From NCBI GenBank assembly GCA_016873715.1, contig VGWF01000037.1:1-36590 (forward strand): DNA of 36,590 nucleotides, given 5' to 3'. Source of the DNA: Lentisphaerota bacterium. GTDB taxonomy: Bacteria > Verrucomicrobiota > Kiritimatiellia > PWTM01. Both the position numbers and the translations under genes were made by a program. The notes beneath the pieces are model-generated. The model saw only the letters and a program-made list of their open reading frames with translations. It was not told where the DNA came from and searched no databases. Positions 6,939 through 15,538 of the stretch are shown one piece after another (the first letter of the stretch is position 1; every line of letters begins with the position of its first letter).

Positions 6939-7934
6939 ATGAATGCCTCCCCAGCCTCCTCCACACCACCCGCGCCCGTTCTCACCGTCGCCCCGGGTCC
7001 GCACATCTTCAGCGGTTCGCTGACGACGCGGCGGATGATGGTCGACGTCCTGCTCGGCCTGCTGCCGCTGGTCGCGGTCGCCGTCTGGCAGTTCCGCCTC
7101 CTCGCGCTGATGCAGATCGGCATCGGCGTCGCGGCGGCCCTCGCCGCGGAATGGCTGTTCCAGCGCATGCGCGGGCGCGCGGCGACGCTGTCCGACGGCT
7201 CCGCCGCCGTGACGGGCCTGATCCTCGCCCTGTCGCTGCCGGCGACGGCGCCGTGGTACGTCGCCGCGGTCGGTTCGTTCGCCGCGATCGGCCTGGCGAA
7301 GGTCGTCTTCGGCGGCGTCGGCCAGAACCTGTTCAACCCCGCGATGGTCGGCCGCGCGTTCGCGATGATCGCCTTCCCGGCGGCGATGGGCGCCTCGGCC
7401 TATGTCGTCGCGACGTCCCCCGTCGACGCGCTCACGCACGCGACGCCGCTGACGGCCCTCAAGATGGCAAACGAGGTCACGGCCCTCGGGCCGCTGTTCC
7501 TGGGCACGACGAACGGCTCGATCGGCGAGACCAGCGCGCTGGCCGCGATCCTCGGCGGCCTCTACCTCTGCCTCCGCCGCACCGCCTCGTGGGAGATCCC
7601 GGCGGGCGCCATCCTGTCGGTCGTCGTCGCGGCCGGCCTGCCGGCCCTGTTCCGCGACGGGTCGGGCTGGTCGGTCGCCCATGACCTCTCGGCCGGCGCG
7701 TTCCTGTTCGGCGCCTTCTTCATCGCGACCGACCCGGTCTCCAGCCCCCTCACCCCGAAGGGCAAGTGGATCTTCGGCGCGGTCTTCGGGCTGCTGGTCC
7801 TCCTGATCCGCCGCCTCAGCGGCTACCCCGAGGGCGTCATGTTCGCGATCCTCATCGTCAACGCCCTCGTCCCGCTGATCAACCGCGTCTCCATCCCCGT
7901 CCCGGTCGGAGGACCCGTACCGGAGAGGAAATGA
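6939..7934 (+). CDS. rnfD: Rnf complex subunit RnfD
   Basis: A 331-residue integral membrane subunit, homologous to NqrB, with about 8-9 hydrophobic helices. The FMN attachment region DALTHATPL (D163-L171) is present, and the flavin would be phosphodiester-linked to T169. GQNLFNPAMVGRAF (~128-141) and FIATDPVSSPLTPKGKWIFG are typical family stretches. ATG 6939 lies just after the cassette's right repeat and has no clear Shine-Dalgarno sequence, so the original translation signal may have been displaced. The C terminus (ERK then TGA) is read into the next repeat at 7927. Confidence 0.95.
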   Translation: MNASPASSTPPAPVLTVAPGPHIFSGSLTTRRMMVDVLLGLLPLVAVAVWQFRLLALMQIGIGVAAALAAEWLFQRMRGRAATLSDGSAAVTGLILALSLPATAPWYVAAVGSFAAIGLAKVVFGGVGQNLFNPAMVGRAFAMIAFPAAMGASAYVVATSPVDALTHATPLTALKMANEVTALGPLFLGTTNGSIGETSALAAILGGLYLCLRRTASWEIPAGAILSVVVAAGLPALFRDGSGWSVAHDLSAGAFLFGAFFIATDPVSSPLTPKGKWIFGAVFGLLVLLIRRLSGYPEGVMFAILIVNALVPLINRVSIPVPVGGPVPERK

Positions 7935-8080
7935 CGAAGCACAAAGCACGAAGCACGAAACAAGCACGAAGCACAAATGCCTGAGAATCCCAAACAGCCC
8001 CCGGCCACTGTCCCGTTTCTCCTATTGGGATTTCCGTGCTTGGGATTCGTTTCGTGCTTCGGAATTAGGATTTCGTGCTT
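7927..8080. repeat. Gene-less inverted-repeat element between rnfD and rnfG
   Basis: The left part has tandem GAAGCAC/GAAACAAGCAC units (7937-7975), of which 7949-7967 is identical over 19 bases to the left arm of the cassette at 6372-6390. The right part 8049-8071 is identical over 23 bases to the cassette's right arm (6898-6920). Between them is about 70 bp with a smaller inverted repeat (AATCCCAA near 7985, TTGGGATT near 8027) and no gene. It looks like a non-autonomous (MITE-like) sibling of the cassette. It supplies the rnfD stop codon and separates rnfD from rnfG by 167 bp. Confidence 0.72.
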
Positions 8081-8101
8081 CCCCCCCCTTGGAGTGAGTC
8101 C

Positions 8102-8671
8102 ATGAAGAAGCAAAACTACATTGCGGATGCCTGGCTCGTGATCCTGCTCTCGCTGCTCTTCGGCGGCGGGCTGGCCGGGGTCCAGGCATCGCTGAAGCCG
8201 CGGATCGATGCGAACAAGCTGGGCGACACGCTCTCCCAGATCCCGGCCCTCGTCCCCGGATCGACGCGCGGCGAGAAGGCCGATGCGGGCGAGGCGGTGG
8301 TCTACAAGGCTCTCGACGCCGCAGGCGCGACGACCGGCTGGGTCATCCCGGCCAGCGGCCAGGGCTTCGCCGACCGCCTCGAACTGCTGATCGGCCTCGA
8401 CGCCACCGGTGGGCGCATCACCGGCCTGTACGTGCTCGACCAGAAGGAGACGCCCGGCCTCGGCGACAACATCACCGCGAAGGCCTGGCGCGACCAGTAC
8501 GCCGGCAAGGCGACGGACAAGCCCATCGTGGTCCGCAAGACCAAGCCCGAGGCCCCGAACGAGATCCAGGCCATCACCGGCGCGACGATCTCGTCCGACA
8601 GCGTCACCGCGATCGCCAACGCGGCCGTCGCGAAGTTCCGCACGGACCTCGCCGGCGGCGGCATCCACTAG
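8102..8671 (+). CDS. rnfG: Rnf complex subunit RnfG
   Basis: A 189-residue subunit with one N-terminal membrane helix (~10-28) and a periplasmic FMN-binding domain. The covalent flavin motif is AITGATISSDSVT, with the expected attachment threonine T162. YVLDQKETPGLGDNI (~110-124) is a hallmark of the FMN-bind domain. ATG 8102 is preceded by TTGGAGTGAG. An ApbE flavin transferase, needed to attach the FMN, is not encoded in the window. Confidence 0.95.
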   Translation: MKKQNYIADAWLVILLSLLFGGGLAGVQASLKPRIDANKLGDTLSQIPALVPGSTRGEKADAGEAVVYKALDAAGATTGWVIPASGQGFADRLELLIGLDATGGRITGLYVLDQKETPGLGDNITAKAWRDQYAGKATDKPIVVRKTKPEAPNEIQAITGATISSDSVTAIANAAVAKFRTDLAGGGIH

Positions 8672-8680
8672 GAGAGGCGC

Positions 8681-9322
8681 ATGAGCAACGACGGCCCCAC
8701 CCCCCTTGAACGGTTCGTCCAGGGCATCATCCCGGAGAACCCCGTGCTGCGGCAGGTGCTCGGCATCTGCCCCACCCTCGCCGTGACCAACACGATGGAG
8801 GGCGCCATGACGATGACCGGCGCCGTCCTGTTCGTCCTCGCGTGCGCCAACGTGCTGATCAGCCTGATCCGCGGAATGCTGAAGCCGCACCTGCGGATCC
8901 TGGTCTTCACGCTGACGATCGCCGCGTTCGTGACCGTCGCCGACCGGCTGCTGGCCGCCTTTATGTACGACATGAGCAAGCAGCTGGGTCCCTACATCCC
9001 ACTGATCATCGTCAACTGCATCATCATCGCCCGGTGCGAGATCTGCGCGGCCAAGCAGGGCGTCTGGACCGCCTTCAGCGACGCCGTCGGCCAGTCGCTG
9101 GGCTTCGGCCTCGCGCTCGGCTGCATCGCGACGGTCCGCGAGGTGCTCGGGTTCGGCACGTGGTTCGGGAAGTGGCTCGGCTGGCATGTGATTCCGGCCT
9201 CGATCCCGACGGACGTGTGGTCGCCCTGGGTGATCATGGTCCTGCCGCCGGGCGCGTTCCTGACGCTCGGATTGCTGCTCGGAGCCACGAACTGGATGAC
9301 CGCCCGGACGAAGAAAGCCTGA
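8681..9322 (+). CDS. rnfE: Rnf complex subunit RnfE
   Basis: A 213-residue integral membrane subunit (NqrD homologue) with about six helices. The two half-channel cysteines that with those of RnfA bind the intramembrane [2Fe-2S] cluster are present: [10 protein letters not shown] (C30) and [13 protein letters not shown] (C113). AGGAGAGG precedes the ATG, and the gene begins 9 bases after rnfG. It lies in the classical C-D-G-E-A order. Confidence 0.96.
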   Translation: MSNDGPTPLERFVQGIIPENPVLRQVLGICPTLAVTNTMEGAMTMTGAVLFVLACANVLISLIRGMLKPHLRILVFTLTIAAFVTVADRLLAAFMYDMSKQLGPYIPLIIVNCIIIARCEICAAKQGVWTAFSDAVGQSLGFGLALGCIATVREVLGFGTWFGKWLGWHVIPASIPTDVWSPWVIMVLPPGAFLTLGLLLGATNWMTARTKKA

Positions 9323-9332
9323 GGGATCCGAC

Positions 9333-10076
9333 ATGGACTACCTTGCCACCATCCTCCTGCTCGCGATCTCGACCGCGCTCATCAACAACATGGTGTTCCA
9401 CTTCTTCGTGGGGAACTGCCCGTTCATCGGCGTTTCCCGCAAGCTGGACACCGCCTTCGGCATGGGCGCCGCCGTGACGTTCGTCACGACCATCGCCGCG
9501 CTGCTGAGCTGGCTGATCACCTGGGCCGTCCTGGCGCCGGGCGCCCCGCTGACGACCTGGGTGTGGCACCTGATCCGGCCGGATGCCAAGGGCGTCGTCG
9601 ACCTCAGCATCCTGAACTACGTCGTCTACATCTTCGTCATCGCATGGGCGGTGCAGCTGGTGGAGATGTACGTCCGCAAGTTCTTCCCGGCCCTCTACAA
9701 GGCCTTCGGCGTGTTCCTGCCGCTGATCACGACGAACTGCGTCATCCTGTTCGTATGCCTCGAGATCATGAAGCACGTGCCCTCCGCCGGCGACGTGCCG
9801 GATCCGTGGGGGCTGGACAAGGCCCTGATCTACGCCTTCTGCGCGGGCCTCGGCTTCCTGATCGCGATCGTGATCATGGCCGGCATGCGCGAGGAGATCG
9901 AGCACTGCGACGTCCCGAAGCCGCTCCAGGGCCCCGGCATCACGCTGATCATGGCCGGCATCCTGTCGCTCGCGTTCCTCGGCTTCACCGGGATGGACTC
10001 GAACCTCGCCAAGATCCTCAAGCCGGCCCCGACCCCTGCTCCGGAGATCAAGGCCGCCCCGCCGCCGGCCTCCTAG
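9333..10076 (+). CDS. rnfA: Rnf complex subunit RnfA, with C-terminal Pro/Ala tail
   Basis: A 247-residue integral membrane subunit (NqrE homologue). [20 protein letters not shown] holds C29, and [12 protein letters not shown] holds C136, the partner cluster ligands to those of RnfE. Typical RnfA is about 190-200 residues. The excess here comes from a longer helix-2/3 loop (~70-90), an insertion near residues 150-165 and a tail rich in Pro and Ala ([16 protein letters not shown]). GAGGGATC precedes the ATG, 10 bases after rnfE. Confidence 0.95.
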   Translation: MDYLATILLLAISTALINNMVFHFFVGNCPFIGVSRKLDTAFGMGAAVTFVTTIAALLSWLITWAVLAPGAPLTTWVWHLIRPDAKGVVDLSILNYVVYIFVIAWAVQLVEMYVRKFFPALYKAFGVFLPLITTNCVILFVCLEIMKHVPSAGDVPDPWGLDKALIYAFCAGLGFLIAIVIMAGMREEIEHCDVPKPLQGPGITLIMAGILSLAFLGFTGMDSNLAKILKPAPTPAPEIKAAPPPAS

Positions 10077-10116
10077 GCCGCCGGCAACCGGCCCCGGCCC
10101 GCGCGGCGAGGACGCC

Positions 10117-10761
10117 ATGGACCTGGCCCTCCTCTTCCCCGCCTTCGTCCGGACCTCGCTCGTGGAGGTCGGACGCGCCCCCCCGCCCCTGCCGGAGGAG
10201 GCCTCGCTCGTGGCGGGCGCCGTCGAGCGACGGCATCGCACGTTCTCCGCGGGCCGCGAGGCGGCGCGGCGCGCCCTGCGCGCGGCCGGCGGCCCGGCGG
10301 CCGCCATCCTCCGCTCGCATGACGGCGCCCCGCTCTGGCCGCCGGGCTTCTCGGGATCCATCGCGCATACCGACCGGCTCGCCGCCGCCGCCGTCGCGCG
10401 CGCGTCGGACGCCGCCGCCATCGGCCTGGACATCGAGATCCTCGCCAAGGTCCGCGCCGATCTCGCCCCGTTGATCCTCACCGAGGCCGAGTCCGCCGCG
10501 TGGACGGCGCGTCCCGCCGGTTGCCGCGCCGTCGAGCTGGCGCTCGTCTTCAGCGCCAAGGAGGCCGCGATCAAGTGCCTCTCCTGCGCGGAGCGCCCGC
10601 CGCGGGGGCTGCGCGAACTCACGGTCGGACTGGATGCCGCGGGCGGCACCTTCCGCGTCGGGTCCGTGCGCGGCGGGCCCGTCCTCGACGGACGCCACCT
10701 CGTCGACCCCGTCTCCGGCCACGTCGCGGCGGGCATCGTCAGGGTTGCGCCGGCCCGCTGA
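10117..10761 (+). CDS. 4'-phosphopantetheinyl transferase (Sfp/EntD type)
   Basis: A 214-residue enzyme of the Sfp/EntD superfamily, which transfers the phosphopantetheine arm of CoA to carrier proteins of fatty acid, polyketide or peptide synthesis. Visible motifs: FSGSIAHTD (~78-86), AIGLDIE with metal ligands D105 and E107, and VFSAKEAAIK with E149 and K148. It follows rnfA by 40 bp on the same strand and may be read through from the operon. Its place is where rnfB lies in the C-D-G-E-A-B arrangement. No carrier protein or synthase is in the window, so the target is unknown. Confidence 0.9.
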   Translation: MDLALLFPAFVRTSLVEVGRAPPPLPEEASLVAGAVERRHRTFSAGREAARRALRAAGGPAAAILRSHDGAPLWPPGFSGSIAHTDRLAAAAVARASDAAAIGLDIEILAKVRADLAPLILTEAESAAWTARPAGCRAVELALVFSAKEAAIKCLSCAERPPRGLRELTVGLDAAGGTFRVGSVRGGPVLDGRHLVDPVSGHVAAGIVRVAPAR

Positions 10762-10785
10762 CCGTCCTACATTGCCGCCGGACGG
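10762..10785 (+). terminator. Weak hairpin after the phosphopantetheinyl transferase
   Basis: CCGTCC (10762-10767) pairs with GGACGG (10780-10785) around a 12-base loop, directly after the stop. There is no T-run, so rho-independent termination is doubtful. Confidence 0.25.
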
Positions 10786-10827
10786 CGCGCCGCGCCATGG
10801 ACAACCGTCGAACGGAAGGGAACCGCC

Positions 10828-12156
10828 GTGAACGTGACGATCGGAGACCGGGAGTTCTTCCCCCGCATCGGGAAGATCGCGTACGAGGGGCCGAAGACGA
10901 GGAATCCGCTCGCGTTCCGGTGGTACGACGAGGACCGCGTCGTCGCCGGCAAGACCCTGAAGGACCATCTCCGCTTCGCCGTCGCCTACTGGCACTCGTT
11001 CTGCGGCACCGGCGGCGACCCGTTCGGCCCGGGCACGAAGGCCCTGCCGTGGCTCAAGGCGTCCGACCCGCTCCAGCAGGCCCGGGACAAGATGGACGCC
11101 TGCTTCGAGTTCGCGACCAAGGCCGGCATCCCGTTCTACTGCTTCCACGACTTCGACGTCGTCGCCGAGGGCGCCTCGATCGCCGAGAGCGAGCGGCGCC
11201 TCGATGCGATGGTCGCCTACGCGAAGGCCAAGCAGCGCGCCTCGGGCGTGAAGCTCCTGTGGGGCACCGCCAACCTCTTCAGCCACCCGCGCTACATGAA
11301 CGGCGCGGCGACGAACCCCGACTTCGCCGTCGTCGCCCGCGCCGGCGCGCAGGTGAAGAAGGCCCTCGACGTCACGATCGCCCTCGGAGGACGAAACTAC
11401 GTCTTCTGGGGCGGCCGCGAGGGCTACAACAGCCTGCTCAACACCTGCACGAAGCGCGAGCTCGACCACATGGCCCGCTTCCTCGCCATGGCGCGCGACT
11501 ACGCCCGCAAGCAGGGCTGGAAGGGCACGCTGCTGATCGAGCCGAAGCCGATGGAGCCCTCCAAGCACCAGTACGACTTCGACGCCGCCACGGTGATCGG
11601 CTTCCTGCGTCACCACGGCCTCGACAAGGACTTCAAGCTCAACGTCGAGGTCAACCACGCGACGCTCGCCGGCCACTCGTTCCAGCATGACCTGCAGATG
11701 GCGGCCGACGCCGGCCTCCTCGGCAGCATCGACGCCAACCGCGGCGACTACCAGAGCGGTTGGGACACCGACCAGTTCCCCGTCAACCTCATGGAACTCG
11801 TCGAGGCCATGCTGGTCATCCTCCCGGCCGGCGGCTTCACGACCGGCGGCATCAATTTCGATGCCAAGACGCGGCGCAACTCGACCGACCTCGCCGACCT
11901 CTTCCTCGCGCACGTCACGGGCATGGACGCCTTCGCCCGCGCCCTGATCGTCGCGGACCAGATCCTGCGCACCTCGCCCTACCTCAAGCTCCGCGCGAAG
12001 CGCTACGCCTCGTTTGATACCGGGGACGGCGCGAAGTTCGAGAAGGGCAGGCTCACGCTCAAGGACCTGCACGCCATCGCGTCGAAGGGCGGCGAGCCGC
12101 GGCAGACCAGCGGACAGCAGGAGCTCTACGAGCAGATCCTCGCCCGCTTCACCTGA
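10828..12156 (+). CDS. xylA: Xylose isomerase
   Basis: A 442-residue class II xylose isomerase converting D-xylose to D-xylulose (and glucose to fructose) with two divalent metals in the cytoplasm. Seen: [13 protein letters not shown] with the catalytic histidine (~107-119), [13 protein letters not shown] (~193-205), [18 protein letters not shown] (~235-252), [18 protein letters not shown] with metal ligands (~272-289) and [19 protein letters not shown] (~301-319). The start is GTG 10828, preceded by GAAGGGAA. There is no xylulokinase or transporter next to it, so it stands as a monocistronic gene. Confidence 0.97.
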   Translation: MNVTIGDREFFPRIGKIAYEGPKTRNPLAFRWYDEDRVVAGKTLKDHLRFAVAYWHSFCGTGGDPFGPGTKALPWLKASDPLQQARDKMDACFEFATKAGIPFYCFHDFDVVAEGASIAESERRLDAMVAYAKAKQRASGVKLLWGTANLFSHPRYMNGAATNPDFAVVARAGAQVKKALDVTIALGGRNYVFWGGREGYNSLLNTCTKRELDHMARFLAMARDYARKQGWKGTLLIEPKPMEPSKHQYDFDAATVIGFLRHHGLDKDFKLNVEVNHATLAGHSFQHDLQMAADAGLLGSIDANRGDYQSGWDTDQFPVNLMELVEAMLVILPAGGFTTGGINFDAKTRRNSTDLADLFLAHVTGMDAFARALIVADQILRTSPYLKLRAKRYASFDTGDGAKFEKGRLTLKDLHAIASKGGEPRQTSGQQELYEQILARFT

Positions 12157-12164
12157 CCCGGGCA

Positions 12165-12282
12165 CCACGGAGACGCGGGGACGCACAGAGGTGCGGACGG
12201 CCGCCGGCGGGGCGGAACCTCGCGAGGCCCCGGCGCCCTCATCGTGCTTCGGCTCCCCTTTGCGCCCTCTGCGCCTCCGTGG
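12165..12282. repeat. CCACGGAG-type inverted repeat downstream of xylA
   Basis: CCACGGAGACGC (12165-12176) pairs with GCGCCTCCGTGG (12271-12282), 11 of 12 positions, and inner parts (GCACAGAGG near 12184, CCTCTGCGC near 12266) extend the dyad. It begins 8 bases after the xylA stop and fills most of the gap to the convergent glycosyltransferase gene. It resembles widespread CACGGAGRCACAGAG intergenic repeats of Planctomycetes and Verrucomicrobia, as far as I recall. Termination from either side is possible. Confidence 0.6.
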
Positions 12283-12308
12283 GAGGTCCGCGTCCGGACG
12301 GGAGTGAC

Positions 12309-13064
12309 TCAGCGCGGGGCGCGGACGCTGCGCGGGTGGACGCCGTGCGGGCTGCGCCGGCACCCGCTGCGAAGCGCCAGCCGCCCCACCAGGCGGAAGG
12401 CCTCGAGGACGATCGAGCGGTTCATCTTGGAGATCCCGGACCTGCGGTCCTCGAAAACGATCGGGGTCTCGATCACGTGGAAGCCGCGGATCCACGCGCG
12501 GTGCAGCGTCTCGATCTGGAACGAGTAGCCGTTGGAGGTGATCGTCGGAAGGTCGATCTCCTCGAGCACCGCGCGACGGTAGCACTTGAATCCGCCGGTC
12601 GGATCGTGAAACGGCATGCCGCTCACCGTCCGCACGTAGGCGGCGGCGCTCACGCTCAGCATCAGGCGCGACAGCGGCCAGTTCGTGATGCGGATGCCCT
12701 CGACGAACCGCGACCCGAGTACGAGGTCCGTCGTGTCCGCGAGCGCACGCAGCCTCGGCAACTCTGCCGGATCGTGCGAGAAGTCGGCGTCCATCTCGAA
12801 GACGTAGTCGAATCCGTTCTCGATCGCCCACTGGAAGCCGGCCACGTAGGCGCGCCCGAGCCCCTGCTTGCCCTCGCGGTGCAGCACGTGAACGCACGGG
12901 TTCTCCGTCGCCATGCGGTCGAGGATCGCGCCGGTGCCGTCGGGGGAGTTGTCGTCCACGAAGAGATGATGCGCGCCGGGAAGGGAGGCGAGCGCCGCGG
13001 CGCAGATGGCCTCGACGTTTTCCTTCTCGTTGTACGTCGGCGTGATGACCAGCGATTCCGGCAT
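12309..13064 (-). CDS. Polyprenol-phosphate mannosyltransferase (GT2, Dpm1-like)
   Basis: A 251-residue family 2 glycosyltransferase without membrane helices, the form of Dpm1 and bacterial polyprenol monophosphomannose synthases. Seen: VITPTYNEKENVE (~6-18), FVDDNSPDGTG (~35-45), the metal-binding DAD of FEMDADFSHDP (~89-99), GSRFVEG (~118), the acceptor-loop FHDPTGGFKCYRR (~153-165), YSFQIETLHRA (~180-190) and the product-site RRSGISKM (~210). It would load mannose (or another sugar) from a nucleotide sugar onto a lipid carrier at the cytoplasmic membrane face. The start is the ATG at 13064, with TATACT 12 bases upstream on the minus strand, suggesting a short or leaderless transcript. Confidence 0.9.
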   Translation of the reverse strand: MPESLVITPTYNEKENVEAICAAALASLPGAHHLFVDDNSPDGTGAILDRMATENPCVHVLHREGKQGLGRAYVAGFQWAIENGFDYVFEMDADFSHDPAELPRLRALADTTDLVLGSRFVEGIRITNWPLSRLMLSVSAAAYVRTVSGMPFHDPTGGFKCYRRAVLEEIDLPTITSNGYSFQIETLHRAWIRGFHVIETPIVFEDRRSGISKMNRSIVLEAFRLVGRLALRSGCRRSPHGVHPRSVRAPR

Positions 13065-13171
13065 GCCCCGAGTATACGGACAGATCGCCCGGGGGCAAGC
13101 GGAGGAAACCCCACCCCGCCTTCCCCCCACGCCTCCCCGGCCGGGTCTCCCGCATCGTTCCCGGGGATCGG

Positions 13172-13213
13172 GTGTATCATTACCGGATGCGACCGCATCG
13201 GATAATGTTACAC
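13172..13213. promoter_or_regulatory. Long AT-richer palindrome (20-bp arms)
   Basis: Arms 13172-13191 and 13194-13213 are complementary at 17 of 20 positions around a 2-base centre. The palindrome is notably AT-richer than its surroundings. It lies 26 bases downstream of the minus-strand gene ending at 13240 and 108 bases upstream of the mannosyltransferase start. It could end transcription of the former (no T-run is seen) or serve as an operator for the latter. Confidence 0.55.
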
Positions 13214-13239
13214 TTCAGGCGGGATCTCGCGGCACCGAA

Positions 13240-14532
13240 TCAGCCCGAAACCGCAAGGCGCAGCCGGTGCCAGGCGCACTCGAGCGGGAAGAACTGCGAG
13301 TAGACGAGCTGCTCGATCGGCAGGTGGGCCAGCACGCGTTCCACCGCCGGCGCGCGGGCGCGCAGCGTCGCGGCATCGGGCGCAAGCGTGACGATCCACG
13401 CGGCGGCCGCCGGCTCGCGCACGAACCGGTGCTCCACCCCCCGGCGCGGGGACAACCGGTTGAGAAGCGTCGACTGCGCAGCGGCGACCTCCGTCGCCTT
13501 CGCGATCGTCGGCTGCGGTTCCCACAGGTCGTTCAGCTTCCGCCAGTCGGCCTCGAACGGCGGCAGCGCGGCCGGGTCGAGCTCCTGCGCGAGGGGCAGA
13601 CTCTCCATCGCCACCCCGGCGCTCCGTTCCAGCCCCCGCGCGTAGGCCGAGCGGACATCCGCATCGGTCTCCATCTCCCACAGCGCCCGCTGCACCGCGA
13701 CGCAGTTGGAGGCGGTCCACGAATGGCGCCGGCCCGGGCTGCCGTGGTCGTAGACCAGCCCGCGCCCGCACAACTCGAGCCGGCTGAGATTCTCCGGACC
13801 GCCGCGCTCGTGGAGTGCCGTCCGGTACGCGGCATCCCACGATGCGTCCCCGGTGACCGCGTGCATCATCCTCGCGACGAAGAGCAGTCGCGGCGCCTGG
13901 TAGTAGAGAAACCCCGCGAATCCGCCGCGCACGCCGAACGGGGGCTCCGCGGGCATCTGCCAGCCGCGACGGCGGATCTCGTCCGCCGTCTCGACCAGCT
14001 TCGCAACGATGGCCGCGCGCTCGTCCGCGGAGGCAAGGCCGGTCTCGAGATAGCGCCAGAGGCCGAGGAACCACGGGAGCGTCTGGTCGTCGGACCCCAT
14101 CGCGTAGTGCGCGCGGCCGTCGGTCGCGAAGCCGCGCGCGATGAAGCCCCTCACGTCGCTGACCGAGGCCAGCCGCATCAGCCCCGCCGCGAGCCGGCGG
14201 ACCTTCGCCGCGTCCGCCTCCGCCTTCGACGCGCGCCAGCGGTGCACCGCGGCCTCCAGGTAGAGTCCGTTGAAGAAACCGCCGTTCTCGATCGGGCTCC
14301 ACCAGCCGAGCGCGTTGGGCTTGCCGAGGCGGCACTCCCCGGGGGTCGGGATGGACACCGTGCCGTCCGGCGCCGTGAAGTCGATCAGCACGCCGTGCGG
14401 ATCGATGAAGCGGCGCCAGATCTCCGCGTGCAGGGCCTCCGCCCGCGCAGCCGGGTCGGCGGCGGCCCGGCTCCGGCCGGCGGCGACGAAGGCCGAGGCC
14501 GCCGCCAGGAATCGGCGGCGCGTGACCGTCAC
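13240..14532 (-). CDS. Tat-exported protein of unknown function, probably alpha/alpha-toroid
   Basis: A 430-residue protein I do not recognise as a named family. The N terminus TVTRRRFLAAASAFVAAG is a Tat signal (twin arginine, then a hydrophobic stretch). The body is helical and rich in Trp and Arg, with segments such as NGLYLEAAVHRW, GSDDQTLPWFLGLWRYLE and GLVYDHGSPGRRHSWTASNC that recall six-hairpin sugar-active or heparinase-like toroids, but I see no decisive catalytic motif. The start GTG 14532 overlaps the stop of the upstream oxidoreductase gene (GTGA, 14529-14532), so the two are coupled and may act on the same exported substrate pathway. Confidence 0.7.
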   Translation of the reverse strand: MTVTRRRFLAAASAFVAAGRSRAAADPAARAEALHAEIWRRFIDPHGVLIDFTAPDGTVSIPTPGECRLGKPNALGWWSPIENGGFFNGLYLEAAVHRWRASKAEADAAKVRRLAAGLMRLASVSDVRGFIARGFATDGRAHYAMGSDDQTLPWFLGLWRYLETGLASADERAAIVAKLVETADEIRRRGWQMPAEPPFGVRGGFAGFLYYQAPRLLFVARMMHAVTGDASWDAAYRTALHERGGPENLSRLELCGRGLVYDHGSPGRRHSWTASNCVAVQRALWEMETDADVRSAYARGLERSAGVAMESLPLAQELDPAALPPFEADWRKLNDLWEPQPTIAKATEVAAAQSTLLNRLSPRRGVEHRFVREPAAAAWIVTLAPDAATLRARAPAVERVLAHLPIEQLVYSQFFPLECAWHRLRLAVSG

Positions 14533-15509
14533 GGCGCCGACGCCCTGCGGATCATGTCCTCGATCAGGGCCGGCTTGCCGTCGAGGCGCTTGCTCTCGTC
14601 GGAGGCCTCCATGAACGCGAGGATCTCGACGGTTTCCCGCTCGGGAAACGGCACGACGCCGGTCTGGAAGAACTTGATCACGTCGACCAGCAGCGGCGCG
14701 TAGCCGTCGTAGGTGCCGGCCGGGGCCTCGCCCTTCTCGCCGCGAACCTTGCCGCCGTAGCCCTTGTTGCCCGGCGCCTGGCGGAAGATCCCGGTGCGCC
14801 CGTCCTTCCACGTGCCCGTGACCTCGATGCCGCCGTCGGCCGCCGTGCCGCGTTTCACCGAGACGCAGCCCGGTCCCATGACCGCGAAGAGCGACTCGAC
14901 GCCGTGGATCCCGTACCAGAACAGCTCCGGATGCGTCGGCTCGACGTTGACCGGGCTGAACGTCTCGGCGCCGAGCACCCGGCCGACCGCCCCGTTCCGG
15001 GCGGCCTGGGTCTCCTTGCCGAACCGGAGCGACGAGGCGCTGAACACCGGCACCTTCTTCTCCCGCGCGAGACGGAAGATCTCGATCGCATCCTTCAGCG
15101 ACGCCGCCATCGGCTTGTCGATGAACAGCGGCTTGCCCGCCGCGATCACCGGGCGCGCCTGCGCGAGGTGCGGACGGCCGTCGACGCTCTCGAGCATGAC
15201 GCAGTCGACCTGCTTGCAGAGCTCCTCGATCGAGTCGACGAGCTTCACGCCGTACTTCGTCGTCAGTTCCTCCGTGAACTTGTCCACGCGATCGCGGCTG
15301 GAGGCGATGTCCGCGCTGCCGCCCTTGAACGCCGCGACGACTCGCGCGCCGGGAACGTGGTTCTTGTCCGCCGGATCGTTGAGGACCTTGGAGAACGCCG
15401 ACACGTGCGACGTGTCGAGCCCGATCATCCCGATACGGAGGTCGGCGGCGAGGCAGGCGGCGGCGGGGATCAGGACGGCCAGCGGAAGGACGCAGTTCCG
15501 TGTTTTCAT
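14529..15509 (-). CDS. Exported Gfo/Idh/MocA-family oxidoreductase
   Basis: A 326-residue protein with a Sec-type signal peptide (residues 1-22, CVLPLAVLIPAAACLA) before a Rossmann domain that begins LRIGMIGLDTSHV. The usual GxGxxG is altered to GLDTSH, so dinucleotide binding may differ. The EKP-like motif is IDKPMA (~131-136), and the second domain has HPELFWYGIHGVESLF, where the histidines are candidate catalytic residues. Such signal-bearing members are abundant in Planctomycetes and Verrucomicrobia, where they may act on sugars or sugar derivatives in the periplasm. Coupled to the downstream Tat protein by a 4-base overlap and divergent from another Gfo/Idh gene 29 bp away. Confidence 0.85.
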   Translation of the reverse strand: MKTRNCVLPLAVLIPAAACLAADLRIGMIGLDTSHVSAFSKVLNDPADKNHVPGARVVAAFKGGSADIASSRDRVDKFTEELTTKYGVKLVDSIEELCKQVDCVMLESVDGRPHLAQARPVIAAGKPLFIDKPMAASLKDAIEIFRLAREKKVPVFSASSLRFGKETQAARNGAVGRVLGAETFSPVNVEPTHPELFWYGIHGVESLFAVMGPGCVSVKRGTAADGGIEVTGTWKDGRTGIFRQAPGNKGYGGKVRGEKGEAPAGTYDGYAPLLVDVIKFFQTGVVPFPERETVEILAFMEASDESKRLDGKPALIEDMIRRASAP

Positions 15510-15538
15510 GGTGTGCCCTCGCGCCTATAGTGGCACGC
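15510..15538. promoter_or_regulatory. 29-bp divergent region with GTGCC/GGCAC dyad
   Basis: Only 29 bases separate the start codons of two divergent oxidoreductase genes. GTGCC (15513-15517) and GGCAC (15532-15536) form an inverted repeat 14 bases apart, with TATAGT (15526-15531) as a possible -10 for the plus-strand gene. Promoter elements of each gene must extend into the coding start of the other. A shared operator is possible but unproven. Confidence 0.35.

Noticed and set aside
4164-7976. 1270-codon open frame on the minus strand across the rnf genes
   Set aside because: It is antisense to rnfC, the four-helix-bundle gene and rnfD, rich in Arg/Asp/Gly with no domain. It exists because high third-position GC removes stops.
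10048-13155. 1035-codon minus-strand open frame across the phosphopantetheinyl transferase, xylA and mannosyltransferase genes
   Set aside because: Composition is typical of an out-of-frame shadow, and real genes with full motifs occupy the other frames.
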